Shown: positions 1-8,492 of the stretch, in pieces | Layout of the letters: every line of letters starts with the position of its first letter | Numbering within the stretch: position 1 is the stretch's first letter | Assembly: GCF_011303755.1 (NCBI RefSeq) | Contig: NZ_CP049885.1 | Span: 2,090,001 to 2,154,000 of the forward strand | Direction of reading: 5' to 3' | Source: Acidovorax sp. HDW3 | GTDB taxonomy: Bacteria; Pseudomonadota; Gammaproteobacteria; Burkholderiales; Burkholderiaceae_C | Length of the DNA stretch: 64,000 nucleotides | The notes under the pieces: generated by a model | What the model was told of the DNA's origin: nothing | Seen by the model: only the letters and a program-made list of their open reading frames with translations | The model's database searches: none | Translations under genes and position numbers: made by a program

Positions 1-542
1 CAGGCCGACTTCTGGCCGGTGATGATGAGCTCGTCGCCCTGGATCGTCACCACGCAGTTGGGCCGGCCGTACTGCCCCTCGGGGTGGAACAACATGCGCG
101 CCGGGTCCAGCGTGTCCGTGCCGTGGTCGGGCTCGGTGATCATCCAGCAGCCCAGTTTGGCGTCGGTGGCAATGCTGCGGCAGAACGCATTGCCCAGGAT
201 GGCGCTGATCATGGCCGGGATCAGCCCCGCGCCGATCGAGATCGCCAGGCCCGCGTCGCCCCAGCCCAGCTCCTCAAACAAGATCGCCATGGTGCGTGCG
301 CGCTCGGCCGGGGGCATGGAGAGCAGGTCGTCCACGCCAAAGCCCAAAGCGGCAAACTGGCCGTACATGGGCCACAGGGGCGAGTCGGGGGCAATCACCG
401 CTTCGGGCGCCATGCGGTCGAGCTGGCGGCCCAGGGGGCGCAGCACCTCAGCGGCAAAGCGGCGCACCGTGGCCTGGATGGCGGCGGCGCTGTCGGTCAG
501 TTCGGGCTCGGCGCCCAGGGGGGTCAAAGGCACGTAGGCCAT
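1..542 (-). CDS. Acyl-CoA dehydrogenase, N-terminal part (runs off window)
   Basis: The first 180 residues of an acyl-CoA dehydrogenase start at MAYVPLTPLG; the rest lies beyond the left edge. The visible part is the helical N-terminal domain plus the start of the middle beta domain, including the family-typical TEPDHGTD stretch that lies near the flavin. The long N-terminal region resembles the longer acyl-CoA dehydrogenases more than short-chain ones. Such enzymes oxidise an acyl-CoA to the 2-enoyl-CoA with FAD and pass electrons to ETF. Substrate cannot be told from this fragment. It is divergent from the MalT-type regulator, about 180 bp apart. Confidence 0.85.
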   Translation of the reverse strand, partial: MAYVPLTPLGAEPELTDSAAAIQATVRRFAAEVLRPLGRQLDRMAPEAVIAPDSPLWPMYGQFAALGFGVDDLLSMPPAERARTMAILFEELGWGDAGLAISIGAGLIPAMISAILGNAFCRSIATDAKLGCWMITEPDHGTDTLDPARMLFHPEGQYGRPNCVVTIQGDELIITGQKSA

Positions 543-605
543 GGATGTCTCCTTGTGGTTGTCAAATGGCGTGCGGTCACTGTAGAAATCACCGCCCGCC
601 CCGCC

Positions 606-673
606 CATCCCCCATGGCAGGTGGTCTGGCCCGCCCTGATGGGGGATGGCGCGGGGGAGGCAGCGGGGGATGG
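606..673. repeat. Inverted/direct copies of CATCCCCC in a divergent promoter region
   Basis: CATCCCCCAT (606-615) is repeated in inverted orientation as ATGGGGGATG (639-648). A further GGGGGATGG lies at 665-673. The two arms are about 33 bp centre to centre, near three helical turns. They lie between the divergent acyl-CoA dehydrogenase and LuxR-type regulator genes, where an operator would be expected. The local sequence is very GC-rich, so chance is possible. Confidence 0.3.
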
Positions 674-722
674 GGCAAGCCCCCCTGCCCGCCCACGCCC
701 CCGCTCGCTAGACTGGCGGGCC

Positions 723-3446
723 ATGTCCCGCAGCGCCCTGCCCCACGCTCCCACACCCGCGCCTTTTTTGCGCCCCAAGCTGCGCGTACTGCGCCCGCCG
801 CACGGCAGCATTGCCCGCCCGCGCCTGGAGGCGCTGCGCGCGCAGGCGCTGCAGGTGCCGCTGGTCACACTCACGGCGCCGGGCGGCTTTGGCAAGAGCA
901 CGCTGGCGGCGGCCTGGGTGGCGCAGTGGCAGGCCGAGGGCCAGCACTGCAGCTGGCTCAGCCTGTCACCCGACGACGACGAACCGGCGCGCTTTCTGCA
1001 CGCCTTCACCCAAGCCCTGCAGCGCCTGGGCCAGGGCGTGGGCGACGCCGCCCTGGCGCTGCTGCAGGGCCGCGCGCTGGCCGCGCCGCGCGCCGTGCTG
1101 GCGCTGCTGCTCAACGACCTGGAAGACTTCGACGGCGAGGCCATCGTCGTGCTCGACGACTGGCAGTGGCTGCACGACGGCACCATCCACGACGCACTGG
1201 CCTTCTTCATCACCCACGCGCCGCCGCAGCTGCACCTGCTGATCACTTCGCGCAGCACGCCAGCGCTGCCCCTGGCGCGGCTGCGCGCACACGGCCAGTG
1301 GCTGGAGGTAGACGCCAGCGCACTGCGCTTTGACCGCGACGAGACCGCCCGCCTGCTCGGCAGCGTGGGCCTGGCCGACGCGCACGGCGCCCAGGCCGAT
1401 GCCCTACACGCCAGCACCGAAGGCTGGCCCGCCGCACTGCGCCTGGCGGCCCTGGGCCAGCGCCTGGGCGGCAGCGCAGGGCCGGCCAGCACCGGCCAGA
1501 CACCCGCCTTTGCCACGCTGCTCGACGACGTACTGCAAAGCCTGCCGCCCGCCACCCTGCGCTTTCTGGCGCAAAGCGCCGTACTGGAGCGGCTCACGCC
1601 CACACTGTGCAACGCCGTCTGCCAGGCGCAGGACAGCAGCGTCCACCTGGCCCTGCTGCTGCAGCACCACCTGCTGAACGCCCCCATGGACAGTGAAGGC
1701 CAGTGGCTGCGCCCGCACCAGCTGCTGCGCGAGCACCTGCTGGCGCAGGTGGCTCCGCGCCTGGGGCTGGATCTGGCGCAGCTGCACCTGCGCGCCGCCC
1801 ACGGCTTTGCCGCCCAGGGCCAATGGAGCGACGCCGTGCGCCACGCGCTGCAGGCCGGCGCACAGGCACAGGCCATCGAATGGCTGGCGCACTGCGGCAT
1901 GGCGCTGGTCAAGACCGGCGACCTGCTCACCCTCCTCGCCTGGCGCCGCCAGCTGCCGCCCGAACTGCTGGCCAACCAGCCGCGCGTGCAGCTGGCCGTG
2001 GCCTGGGGCCTGGCGCTGGCCATGCGCGGCGCCGAGTCCGAGGCGCTGCGGGCCGACATCGAACGCAGCGCGCAGGCCCGGCTGCAGGGTGCGGCGCTGG
2101 ACGAGACGCTGGGCGAATGCCTGGCCATTCGCGCCATCAACGCCGCGCTGCAGGACGATTCGCTGCAAGCCGGCGTGTTGGCGCGGCAGTGGCACGCGCG
2201 CACGCACCACAGCGACACCTTCACGCGCAACGCCCTGGGCAACGTCATGCGCTACGTGCACTGGAAGGCCGGTGACATGGTGCAGGTGTACGAGCAGCCG
2301 TGGATCTCCAGCAGCGCCGACGAGGAACGGCACAACGCCTTCTCCAGCGTTTACCGCCACACCCTCCTGGGCAGCATCGAGCTGCAAAAAGCCCGCCTGG
2401 GCCTGGCCGAACGCCACGCGCGCGAGGCGCTGCGCTGCGCCCACCAGCACGGCGGCGCGCTGTCGGTCTCGGCCGCGCTGGCCGCGCCGCTGATGGCCAG
2501 CCTGCACGCGCTGCAGGGGCGCTGGGCGCAGGCGCTGGAACTGCTCACGCCGCTGCTGCCACTCATCGACCACACGGCCATGCACGAAAGCGCCATCCAG
2601 GCCTACCAGGTGCTGGTGCGCGCAGCCGCGCACCAGGGCCAGCAGGCCCACGCGTTTGAACTGATCGAGCGCGCCGAGGCGCTGGGCTACAACCGGGGCT
2701 GGGATAGGCTGGTAGGCCATATGCTGCACGAACGCCTGCGCCTGCTGCTGGCCGAGGGGCGGCTGGACGAGGCCAGCGCCACCTGCATCCGCCTGCAGCG
2801 CCTGACCGCCCATGCAGAAACGGCACCACTGAGCACCCGTGCAGAGCTGCATACCTTGCGCGATATGGCACTCGCCTGGCTGGCGCTGGCACAGCAACGC
2901 GCCGACAATGCACGCCAATTGCTGGCGCCACTGCTACAAGCCGCCCAGGAAAGCGCGCACGACCTCCCCGCCATCCGCCTGGGGGTGCAGTTGGCACTGG
3001 CGGCCATGGCGGCGGGGGAGCAAGAGGCCTGCTTTACCCAGCTGCGCCAGACGCTACGCGCCGTGCAACACAGCGGCGCGCCCTACGCCGTCCTTGGGCA
3101 GCACCCCGATGTGCCAGCACTCCTGGCCCGTTTTGTTGCCTCCCGCCAATGCGATGGCACCCTGGCAGACTTCACCGCCGAACTGCTGGCGCATGGGCAC
3201 AGCAACGGCAGCAGCACCAGCGCCGGCACGCGCGCCCCTAGCCCCAACACCACGCCGGCACTGACCGAGCGCGAATGCGCCATCGTCACCTGCGTGGCGC
3301 GGGGCCTGTCGAACAAGGAAATTGCCCGCACGATGGCGATTTCAAGCGAAACCGTGAAAACCCACTTGAAGAACATTTTTGACAAGCTCGGGGTTCAACA
3401 GCGGGCCCAAGCAGCCCGGGTGGCGCAAACCCTGGGCTTGGTCTGA
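723..3446 (+). CDS. MalT-like LuxR-family ATP-dependent transcriptional regulator
   Basis: A protein of 907 residues with the architecture of the MalT/large LuxR (LAL, STAND) family. It has an N-terminal NTPase with Walker A APGGFGKST (residues 52-60), a Walker B-like VVLDDW, a long central TPR-like helical region rich in Ala/Leu, and a C-terminal LuxR HTH over the last 65 residues (TERECAIV, GLSNKEIARTMAIS, TVKTHLKNIFDKLG). The start at 723 is chosen because the family begins shortly before the NTPase domain; the open frame extends further upstream, but that stretch is antisense to the neighbouring dehydrogenase. Such proteins are inducer-binding, ATP-dependent activators. The divergent acyl-CoA dehydrogenase is the natural candidate target, but the effector is unknown. 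Confidence 0.85.
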   Translation: MSRSALPHAPTPAPFLRPKLRVLRPPHGSIARPRLEALRAQALQVPLVTLTAPGGFGKSTLAAAWVAQWQAEGQHCSWLSLSPDDDEPARFLHAFTQALQRLGQGVGDAALALLQGRALAAPRAVLALLLNDLEDFDGEAIVVLDDWQWLHDGTIHDALAFFITHAPPQLHLLITSRSTPALPLARLRAHGQWLEVDASALRFDRDETARLLGSVGLADAHGAQADALHASTEGWPAALRLAALGQRLGGSAGPASTGQTPAFATLLDDVLQSLPPATLRFLAQSAVLERLTPTLCNAVCQAQDSSVHLALLLQHHLLNAPMDSEGQWLRPHQLLREHLLAQVAPRLGLDLAQLHLRAAHGFAAQGQWSDAVRHALQAGAQAQAIEWLAHCGMALVKTGDLLTLLAWRRQLPPELLANQPRVQLAVAWGLALAMRGAESEALRADIERSAQARLQGAALDETLGECLAIRAINAALQDDSLQAGVLARQWHARTHHSDTFTRNALGNVMRYVHWKAGDMVQVYEQPWISSSADEERHNAFSSVYRHTLLGSIELQKARLGLAERHAREALRCAHQHGGALSVSAALAAPLMASLHALQGRWAQALELLTPLLPLIDHTAMHESAIQAYQVLVRAAAHQGQQAHAFELIERAEALGYNRGWDRLVGHMLHERLRLLLAEGRLDEASATCIRLQRLTAHAETAPLSTRAELHTLRDMALAWLALAQQRADNARQLLAPLLQAAQESAHDLPAIRLGVQLALAAMAAGEQEACFTQLRQTLRAVQHSGAPYAVLGQHPDVPALLARFVASRQCDGTLADFTAELLAHGHSNGSSTSAGTRAPSPNTTPALTERECAIVTCVARGLSNKEIARTMAISSETVKTHLKNIFDKLGVQQRAQAARVAQTLGLV

Positions 3447-3674
3447 TCAGCGCCGCCGCAGCACGTGCACGTATTCCTCGCCCACGGTCTGCTGCTCCAC
3501 CAGCTCGTTGCCGGTTTGCTTGGCAAAGGCCTGGAAGTCGCGCAGCGAGCCGCTGTCGGTGGCCAGCACCTTGAGCAGCTGGCCGCTGGCCATGGCGGCC
3601 AGGGCTTTTTTGGCCTTGAGGATGGGCAGGGGGCAGTTCAGGCCCCGGGTGTCGATTTCTTGGTGGATGTCCAT
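3447..3674 (-). CDS. tusA: TusA-family sulfurtransferase
   Basis: A 75-residue TusA/SirA-like protein with the diagnostic CPLP motif (Cys14 in RGLNCPLPILKAKKAL), which carries the persulfide in sulfur relay. It ends in VHVLRRR. The start MDIHQEID is chosen because the family begins just before the DxRGLxCP motif. It lies 17 bp downstream of cysM on the same strand, so the two are probably co-transcribed, linking cysteine synthesis to sulfur trafficking. Its stop codon abuts that of the converging regulator with no base between. Whether it is the tRNA-thiolation TusA or a paralogue cannot be decided here. Confidence 0.85.
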   Translation of the reverse strand: MDIHQEIDTRGLNCPLPILKAKKALAAMASGQLLKVLATDSGSLRDFQAFAKQTGNELVEQQTVGEEYVHVLRRR

Positions 3675-3691
3675 GGTCGCTCTCTGGCAAA

Positions 3692-4609
3692 TCAGGCCGG
3701 AAACACTCCGGTGGAAAGGTAGCGGTCGCCCCGGTCGCAGACGACGAAGGCAATCGTCGCCCCCTGCTCGCGCGCCGCAATCTGCTGCGCCACCCAGCAG
3801 GCGCCGGCGGCTGAGATGCCGGCAAAAATGCCTTCTTCGCAGGCCAGGCGGCGGCACATGTCCTCGGCATCGTCCTGGCTCACCAGCACCAGCTCATCGA
3901 CCCGCGAGGGCTCGTAGATTTTGGGCTGATAAGCCTCGGGCCATTTGCGAATGCCGGGAATGCGCGAGCCCTCGCTGGGCTGGGCGCCGATGATCTGGAT
4001 CGCCGGGTTCTGCTCCTTCAAGAAGCGCGACACGCCGGTGATGGTGCCCGTCGTTCCCATGGCGCTGACGAAGTGCGTGATGCGCCCGCCCGTTTGTTGC
4101 CACAGCTCGGGGCCGGTGGTTTCGTAGTGGATGCGCGGGTTGTCGGCATTGGCAAACTGGTCGAGCACCCGGCCCTTGCCCTGCGCCGCCATCTGCAGCG
4201 CCAGGTCGCGTGCGTACTCCATGCCGCCGCTCTTGGGCGTGAGGATGAGCTCGGCGCCGTAGGCTTTCATGGTCTGGGCACGCTCGATCGACAGGTCTTC
4301 GGGCATCACCAGCACCATGCGATAGCCCTTGACGGCTGCGGCCATGGCCAGGGCAATGCCGGTGTTGCCGGAGGTGGCCTCGATCAGCGTCTGGCCAGGG
4401 GCGATCTCGCCGCGCTCCTCGGCCCGGCGGATCATGGACAGCGCCGGCCTGTCCTTGACCGAGCCAGCCGGGTTGTTGCCTTCGAGCTTGGCCAGCACCA
4501 CGTTGCCCCGCGCCCTGTGCTGCGCCGCGCCGATGCGCTGCAGGGCGACCAGCGGCGTGTGGCCAATCGCGTCTTCGATGGTGGGATAGATGTTTTTCTC
4601 AGCGGTCAT
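3692..4609 (-). CDS. cysM: Cysteine synthase B (O-acetylserine sulfhydrylase)
   Basis: A 305-residue PLP enzyme that makes cysteine from O-acetylserine and sulfide or thiosulfate. The Schiff-base lysine is Lys52 in NNPAGSVKDRP. The substrate-binding TSGNTG loop follows (in EATSGNTGIA), and the C-terminal half has the expected Rossmann-like fold region (HFVSAMGTTGTITGVSRFL). Its length and the short C-terminus fit CysM better than the longer CysK. It is followed by tusA. The tRNA-Leu gene begins about 40 bp upstream in the opposite direction. Confidence 0.92.
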   Translation of the reverse strand: MTAEKNIYPTIEDAIGHTPLVALQRIGAAQHRARGNVVLAKLEGNNPAGSVKDRPALSMIRRAEERGEIAPGQTLIEATSGNTGIALAMAAAVKGYRMVLVMPEDLSIERAQTMKAYGAELILTPKSGGMEYARDLALQMAAQGKGRVLDQFANADNPRIHYETTGPELWQQTGGRITHFVSAMGTTGTITGVSRFLKEQNPAIQIIGAQPSEGSRIPGIRKWPEAYQPKIYEPSRVDELVLVSQDDAEDMCRRLACEEGIFAGISAAGACWVAQQIAAREQGATIAFVVCDRGDRYLSTGVFPA

Positions 4610-4650
4610 ACGCCACTACTGTGCCATAATTTGCGTCTTCCCCGATTTCC

Positions 4651-4735
4651 GCCGGAGTGGTGAAATTGGTAGACGCAGGGGACTCAAAATCCCCCGCCGC
4701 AAGGCGTGCCGGTTCGATTCCGGCCTCCGGCACCA
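4651..4735 (+). tRNA. tRNA-Leu (anticodon CAA)
   Basis: An 85-nt cloverleaf. The acceptor stem is GCCGGAG with CTCCGGC, followed by discriminator A and an encoded CCA. The anticodon loop CTCAAAA sits on a GGGGA/TCCCC stem and reads CAA (codon UUG). A class II variable arm (CGCCGCAAGGCG) and the T-loop GGTTCGATTCC are present. A CATAAT -10-like hexamer lies at 4625-4630. A strong intrinsic terminator follows directly. Confidence 0.97.
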
Positions 4736-4742
4736 CGAACAA

Positions 4743-4777
4743 AGCCGCGCAGCTGCAAAAGCTGCGCGGCTTTTTTC
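4743..4777 (+). terminator. Intrinsic terminator of tRNA-Leu
   Basis: A perfect 11-12 bp GC-rich stem (AGCCGCGCAGC with GCTGCGCGGCT) and a short AAAA-containing loop are followed by six T. It lies a few bases after the tRNA CCA end. Confidence 0.9.
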
Positions 4778-4786
4778 TTATTCGCC

Positions 4787-4807
4787 ATCCACAGCGCCTG
4801 TGGATAA
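4787..4807. other. Palindrome containing a perfect DnaA-box match
   Basis: ATCCACAG-CGC-CTGTGGAT is a perfect 8-bp inverted repeat. Its right arm runs on into TGTGGATAA (4799-4807), an exact match to the reverse of the DnaA box TTATNCACA. It sits alone in the gap between tRNA-Leu and the small protein gene. No AT-rich region or box cluster accompanies it, so it is not an origin. Confidence 0.35.
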
Positions 4808-4902
4808 AACCGTGGACAAGCCGTGCCCACAGCGCGCAGCAGCGCGCCAAGTGCTTGATGCAACAAGTGTTTTATTGCGCTGCCGAAAAAATGGGCACGC
4901 TC

Positions 4903-5121
4903 TTAGTTGTTTTGACGGCGAATCAGCTGGCGTCCGCTGTCGCTGATGGCCAGCTCGCCAGTGCTGTTTTTGTGCACGTAGCCACGTTCGAGCAAGCGCC
5001 CTGAAAGGTGCTCTTTTTGCGCGTGCGGCAGGTCAATCACCTTGCCCATCTCCAGTTGCTTGAGGGCATCGAGCTCATCCACAGTGGGATCGAATTGCGG
5101 TGCGCGGTAGTGAAGTTCCAT
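4903..5121 (-). CDS. Small conserved hypothetical protein (72 aa)
   Basis: A 72-residue protein beginning [13 protein letters not shown] and ending [18 protein letters not shown] ribosome-binding site lies seven bases before this ATG, which decides the start over an in-frame ATG 39 bases upstream. The middle ([27 protein letters not shown]) looks like a small winged-helix or phage-like regulatory fold, but I do not recognise the family. There is no signal peptide or membrane segment. It stands alone between tRNA-Leu and the divergent glutaryl-CoA dehydrogenase gene. Function unknown. Confidence 0.6.
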   Translation of the reverse strand: MELHYRAPQFDPTVDELDALKQLEMGKVIDLPHAQKEHLSGRLLERGYVHKNSTGELAISDSGRQLIRRQNN

Positions 5122-5293
5122 GGTGCATCTCCCCAGTAGTAGCCAACGTAGTGAAACCAACGAAACGCTGTGCCAGATTAGCCCTGCAGCGCGGGCCGTG
5201 CAAGCGCACTTGCCCCCGAGGGCCGGGCCTGCCCTACCATGCAGGCTGAGCCGCCCCCTTTACCGCACCCTCTACCCCTCTTCGCCGCCCACC

Positions 5294-6490
5294 ATGCCGA
5301 CCTCTGCCTTTCACTGGGACGACCCCTTTCTCCTGGAGCAACAACTGAGCGCCGACGAGCGCGCCGTGCGCGCCGCCGCCGCTGCCTACTGCCAGGGCCA
5401 GCTGCTGCCACGCGTGCAGGACATGTTCCGCCACGAGGGCTGCGACCCGGGAATTTTTCGGGAAATGGGGCAGCTCGGCCTGCTCGGCCCGACGCTGCCG
5501 GCGCAGTACGGCGGCGCCGGTCTGAACTACGTCAGCTACGGCCTGATCGCGCGCGAGATCGAGCGCGTGGACTCGGGCTTTCGCTCCATGGCCAGCGTGC
5601 AAAGCTCGCTCGTGATGCTGCCGATCTACCTCTTTGGCAGCGAGGCGCAAAGGCAAAAATACCTGCCCGCGCTGGCCCGGGGCGAGGCCGTTGGCTGCTT
5701 TGGCCTGACCGAGCCCGACCATGGCTCCGACCCCGGCAGCATGGCGGCGCGCGCGCACGAGGTCGATGGCGGCTGGCGCCTGTCGGGCAGCAAAAACTGG
5801 ATCACCAACAGCCCGATTGCCGACGTCTTCGTCGTCTGGGCCAAGGAGGTCAGCCACAGCGGCCACCTCGGGCCGATTCGCGGCTTCATCCTCGACAAGG
5901 GCATGGCCGGGCTGTCGGCACCCGCGATTGCCGGCAAGGTCGGGCTGCGCGCCAGCATCACCGGCGAGATCGTGATGCAAGACGTGTTCGTGCCCACCGA
6001 ACAGGCCCTGCCGGAGGTGCGCGGCCTCAAGGGCCCGTTCACCTGCCTGGACAGCGCCCGTTTTGGCATCGCCTGGGGCGCCATGGGCGCAGCCGAATTT
6101 TGCTGGCACACGGCGCGCGACTACACCTTGGCGCGCCAGCAGTTCGGGCGCCCGCTGGCAGCGAACCAGCTGGTGCAGAAAAAGCTGGCCGACATGCAGA
6201 CCGAAATCGCCCTGGGCCTGCAGGCCGCGCTGCGCTTTGGCCGCATGAAGGACGAGGGCCTGGCCGCGCCAGCGGGCACCTCCCTCATCAAACGCAACAA
6301 CTGCGGCAAGGCGCTCGACATTGCCCGCCAGGCGCGCGACATGCTCGGCGGCAACGGTATCAGCGACAGCTTTGGCGTGGCGCGCCACCTGGTGAACCTG
6401 GAGGTAGTCAACACCTACGAAGGCACGCACGACGTGCACGCCCTCATCCTCGGGCGCGAGCAAACCGGCATTGCCGCCTTTGCCAATTAA
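5294..6490 (+). CDS. gcdH: Glutaryl-CoA dehydrogenase
   Basis: A 398-residue acyl-CoA dehydrogenase closely matching glutaryl-CoA dehydrogenase, which converts glutaryl-CoA to crotonyl-CoA and CO2 in lysine, tryptophan and aromatic degradation, using FAD and ETF. Visible features are the [15 protein letters not shown] flavin-proximal segment, [18 protein letters not shown], and the catalytic glutamate near residue 376 in [17 protein letters not shown], the signature of this subfamily. The ATG at 5294 matches the family start (SAFHWDDPF); an upstream in-frame ATG would add an unlikely proline-rich leader. It appears monocistronic and is followed by a copy of the dispersed palindromic repeat. 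Confidence 0.92.
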   Translation: MPTSAFHWDDPFLLEQQLSADERAVRAAAAAYCQGQLLPRVQDMFRHEGCDPGIFREMGQLGLLGPTLPAQYGGAGLNYVSYGLIAREIERVDSGFRSMASVQSSLVMLPIYLFGSEAQRQKYLPALARGEAVGCFGLTEPDHGSDPGSMAARAHEVDGGWRLSGSKNWITNSPIADVFVVWAKEVSHSGHLGPIRGFILDKGMAGLSAPAIAGKVGLRASITGEIVMQDVFVPTEQALPEVRGLKGPFTCLDSARFGIAWGAMGAAEFCWHTARDYTLARQQFGRPLAANQLVQKKLADMQTEIALGLQAALRFGRMKDEGLAAPAGTSLIKRNNCGKALDIARQARDMLGGNGISDSFGVARHLVNLEVVNTYEGTHDVHALILGREQTGIAAFAN

Positions 6491-6526
6491 GGCAACGCTG
6501 AAAAAGCCCCATCCCACAGGATGTTT

Positions 6527-6594
6527 ACTATCAAAATAGTAGCTACTCGCGCTTATCCATCAAGCGCCAGAGCCTTTTTTGATTCAAAATAACC
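6527..6594. repeat. Dispersed palindromic repeat, copy 1
   Basis: A degenerate copy: ACTATCAAAATAGTAGCTAC, then TCGCGCTT, a short spacer, AAGCGCCAGAGCC and a T-rich tail. It lies downstream of gcdH and upstream of a small lipoprotein gene. The arms pair imperfectly and the right arm ends in TTTTTTGATT, so it could also act as a terminator. Confidence 0.7.
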
Positions 6595-6648
6595 GCTGTC
6601 AACCGCGCCCCTGGCTGGCGCGTCAAGAACGGAGAAAGGAAGCCCGCT

Positions 6649-6873
6649 ATGCCCCGTCAACCTCTCCTGCCCCCGCTGGCGCTGCTGCTGGCAGTCATGC
6701 TCGGCGCCTGCTCCTCGGGCGGCACGCCCCCGCCGCCTGCCGTGACCGCGCCCGAGGCCGCCCCCACCTCCCCCCCTACCCGCCCCCCCATCGCCCCGCG
6801 CACCGACCCGGGCCTGCGCCCCTCGCCGCTGGACTGGCGCGACGACGCCCCAGCGCCTGCCGGGCAGCGCTAA
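6649..6873 (+). CDS. Small proline-rich lipoprotein
   Basis: A 74-residue predicted lipoprotein. A short hydrophobic signal sequence ends in the lipobox LGAC (Cys21), and the mature part is almost entirely a Pro/Ala/Thr-rich tail. A GGAGAAAGGA purine run lies upstream of the ATG. Such short proline-rich lipoproteins are common in Comamonadaceae and have no assigned function. The next gene begins 14 bp downstream, so the two may be co-transcribed. Confidence 0.65.
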   Translation: MPRQPLLPPLALLLAVMLGACSSGGTPPPPAVTAPEAAPTSPPTRPPIAPRTDPGLRPSPLDWRDDAPAPAGQR

Positions 6874-6887
6874 GCCAAGGCTGCGCC

Positions 6888-7535
6888 ATGCTCCGCCGCC
6901 CATCCCTTTGCCTCCTGGCCCTGGCGTTGTGGTGTGCCGGCACCGCCAGCGCCCAGGTGCTGCGCTGCACCAATGCGCGCACCGGCGAAGTCACCTACAC
7001 CGACGGCAGTTGCGCCCCGGGCAGCCAAACCCGCGAGATCGAGGCCCGCAAAACGCCCGATGAGCTGCGCGCCGAACGCGAGCAGGCCGCCGAGGCCCTG
7101 GCGCGCAAGGAGCAGCGCCTGCAGCGCGAAGCCGCCGAGCAAGAGCGCGCCGACCGTGCCGACGCCCGCGCCCAGGCAGAGCGCCGCGCCAACGCCCGCC
7201 TGCGGCCCGATTACGCCCACTCCGCCGCCTGCCTGGAATCGCGCCGCCAGCTCAATCAGCAGCTGGCGCTGCACGGCGGCAACAACGTGGATGAACAGCT
7301 GCGCCTGCAGGCCCTGCAGCGCCAGGTCGATCTCGACTGCCTGGGCCCCGAGCGCTACGCCGAAATCGAACGCCTGCGCCCGCCCGCCCCGCCCCCCGTC
7401 GTCGTGGCGCCCCCGTATTGGCAACCGCCCTACCGCCCGCTACCGCCGCCGCCGCCGGTGCAGCCCCCGCCACGCATCACCCATTGCAACGTGTTTCGCT
7501 GCTACGACGAGCGCGGCGGCGTGCACCCGCGCTAG
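6888..7535 (+). CDS. DUF4124-type periplasmic protein
   Basis: A 215-residue secreted protein. A signal peptide (LALALWCAGTASA) is followed by a short DUF4124-like segment: VLRCTNARTGEVTYTDGSC with two cysteines, as in proteins that start 'VYRC.d..G.v.YsD.PC'. Next comes a long Arg/Glu/Ala helical region (residues about 50-125), probably coiled coil, then two further cysteine-containing segments and a proline-rich C-terminus. The role is unknown. Its TAG stop shares the palindrome CTAG with the stop of the converging epimerase gene, so the two coding regions overlap by 4 bp. Confidence 0.7.
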   Translation: MLRRPSLCLLALALWCAGTASAQVLRCTNARTGEVTYTDGSCAPGSQTREIEARKTPDELRAEREQAAEALARKEQRLQREAAEQERADRADARAQAERRANARLRPDYAHSAACLESRRQLNQQLALHGGNNVDEQLRLQALQRQVDLDCLGPERYAEIERLRPPAPPPVVVAPPYWQPPYRPLPPPPPVQPPPRITHCNVFRCYDERGGVHPR

Positions 7536-8449
7536 TGTTTGACGCTTTGCAGCCCCTGCACCACCGTCGGGTAGGCCAGGCACAAGCGCAGCTCGCGCGC
7601 CAGGCGCCGGGTGTGCAGGCGGCGCGATTCGCCCATGAAACTCAGTAAGGTCGATGGCAGCTGCGCCTGCGCCTCCTCCCACGACAGGCGCGGCGGGCGC
7701 GGCAGACCGTACAGGTCAGCGGCCCAATCAAAGTACTCGCCCATGCGCAGGCCGCTGTCGTCGCTGACGTGGTACACGCGCTCGGCCGCGCCGCACCACA
7801 GCGCCCGCACGCAGGCGCGCGCCAGGTCGTCGGCGTGGATGTGGTTGGTGAACACATCGTCCTCGGGCCGCAGCACCGGCGTGCCCCGGCGCAAGCGCGC
7901 CTCGGGCGTGCCGCCCTCGCGGTTGGGGGCGTAAATGCCGGGAATGCGCAAAATCGCCACCCGCGTGCCGCCCCGGCCCCAGGCGCGCAGGCTGCGCTCG
8001 GCGTGCACGCGCCGCTGCGCGCGCGGCGTGCGCGGTGCCACGGCGCGCTCCTCGCTGACCCAGGCGCCGGCGCAATCACCATAAACCCCGGTGGTCGAGC
8101 CATACACCAACTGCCGTGGGCGCGGCCCGCGCTGCAGCGCGCGCAGCAGCGCCTGGGTGCGCGGGTCGTGCACGCCCTGCCCCGGCGGCGGCGCCAGGTG
8201 CAGCACGCGCTGGCCCAGGCCCGCGAGGCGGCGCAGGCTGGGTGCAGCATCCAAATCGCCCAGCAGCGGCGTGATGCCAGCCGCGCGCAGCTGTGCGTGG
8301 CGCTCGGCGCTGGTGGTCAGTGCCAGCAGGCGCACATGGGGCAGGCGCTGCGCCGCACGCAGACCCACATCGCCACAGCCGACGATGAGCACGCGCGCGC
8401 GCCGAAAACGCGCCGGCAGGGCGCCCAGAGGGGTTTGTGTCACAGGCAC
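7532..8449 (-). CDS. NAD(P)-dependent epimerase/dehydratase, YeeZ-like
   Basis: An extended-SDR type Rossmann protein of about 305 residues. The N-terminal dinucleotide-binding motif VLIVGCGDVGLRAA is clear, followed by VYGSTTGVYGDC, which corresponds to the STTAVYG region of YeeZ-type proteins that lack the canonical YxxxK. No convincing ATG lies close to the Rossmann motif. A GTG at 8449 (VPVTQTPLG) is proposed; a second GTG two codons later and an ATG at 8512 are alternatives, but the latter would overlap the divergent reductase gene. Substrate unknown. Confidence 0.75.
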   Translation of the reverse strand: MPVTQTPLGALPARFRRARVLIVGCGDVGLRAAQRLPHVRLLALTTSAERHAQLRAAGITPLLGDLDAAPSLRRLAGLGQRVLHLAPPPGQGVHDPRTQALLRALQRGPRPRQLVYGSTTGVYGDCAGAWVSEERAVAPRTPRAQRRVHAERSLRAWGRGGTRVAILRIPGIYAPNREGGTPEARLRRGTPVLRPEDDVFTNHIHADDLARACVRALWCGAAERVYHVSDDSGLRMGEYFDWAADLYGLPRPPRLSWEEAQAQLPSTLLSFMGESRRLHTRRLARELRLCLAYPTVVQGLQSVKH

Positions 8450-8492
8450 AATTCGTCCGTTCGTTGATTCACGCCTGAGGATAACCACCACA

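Noticed and set aside
84-722. An N-terminal extension of the MalT-like regulator
   Set aside because: The frame is open by chance through the antisense strand of the acyl-CoA dehydrogenase; the family starts close to the NTPase domain, at 723.
4651-5293. Integrated element at tRNA-Leu
   Set aside because: No integrase, no direct repeat of the tRNA 3' end and no change of gene type was seen; the tRNA is followed by its own terminator and core genes.
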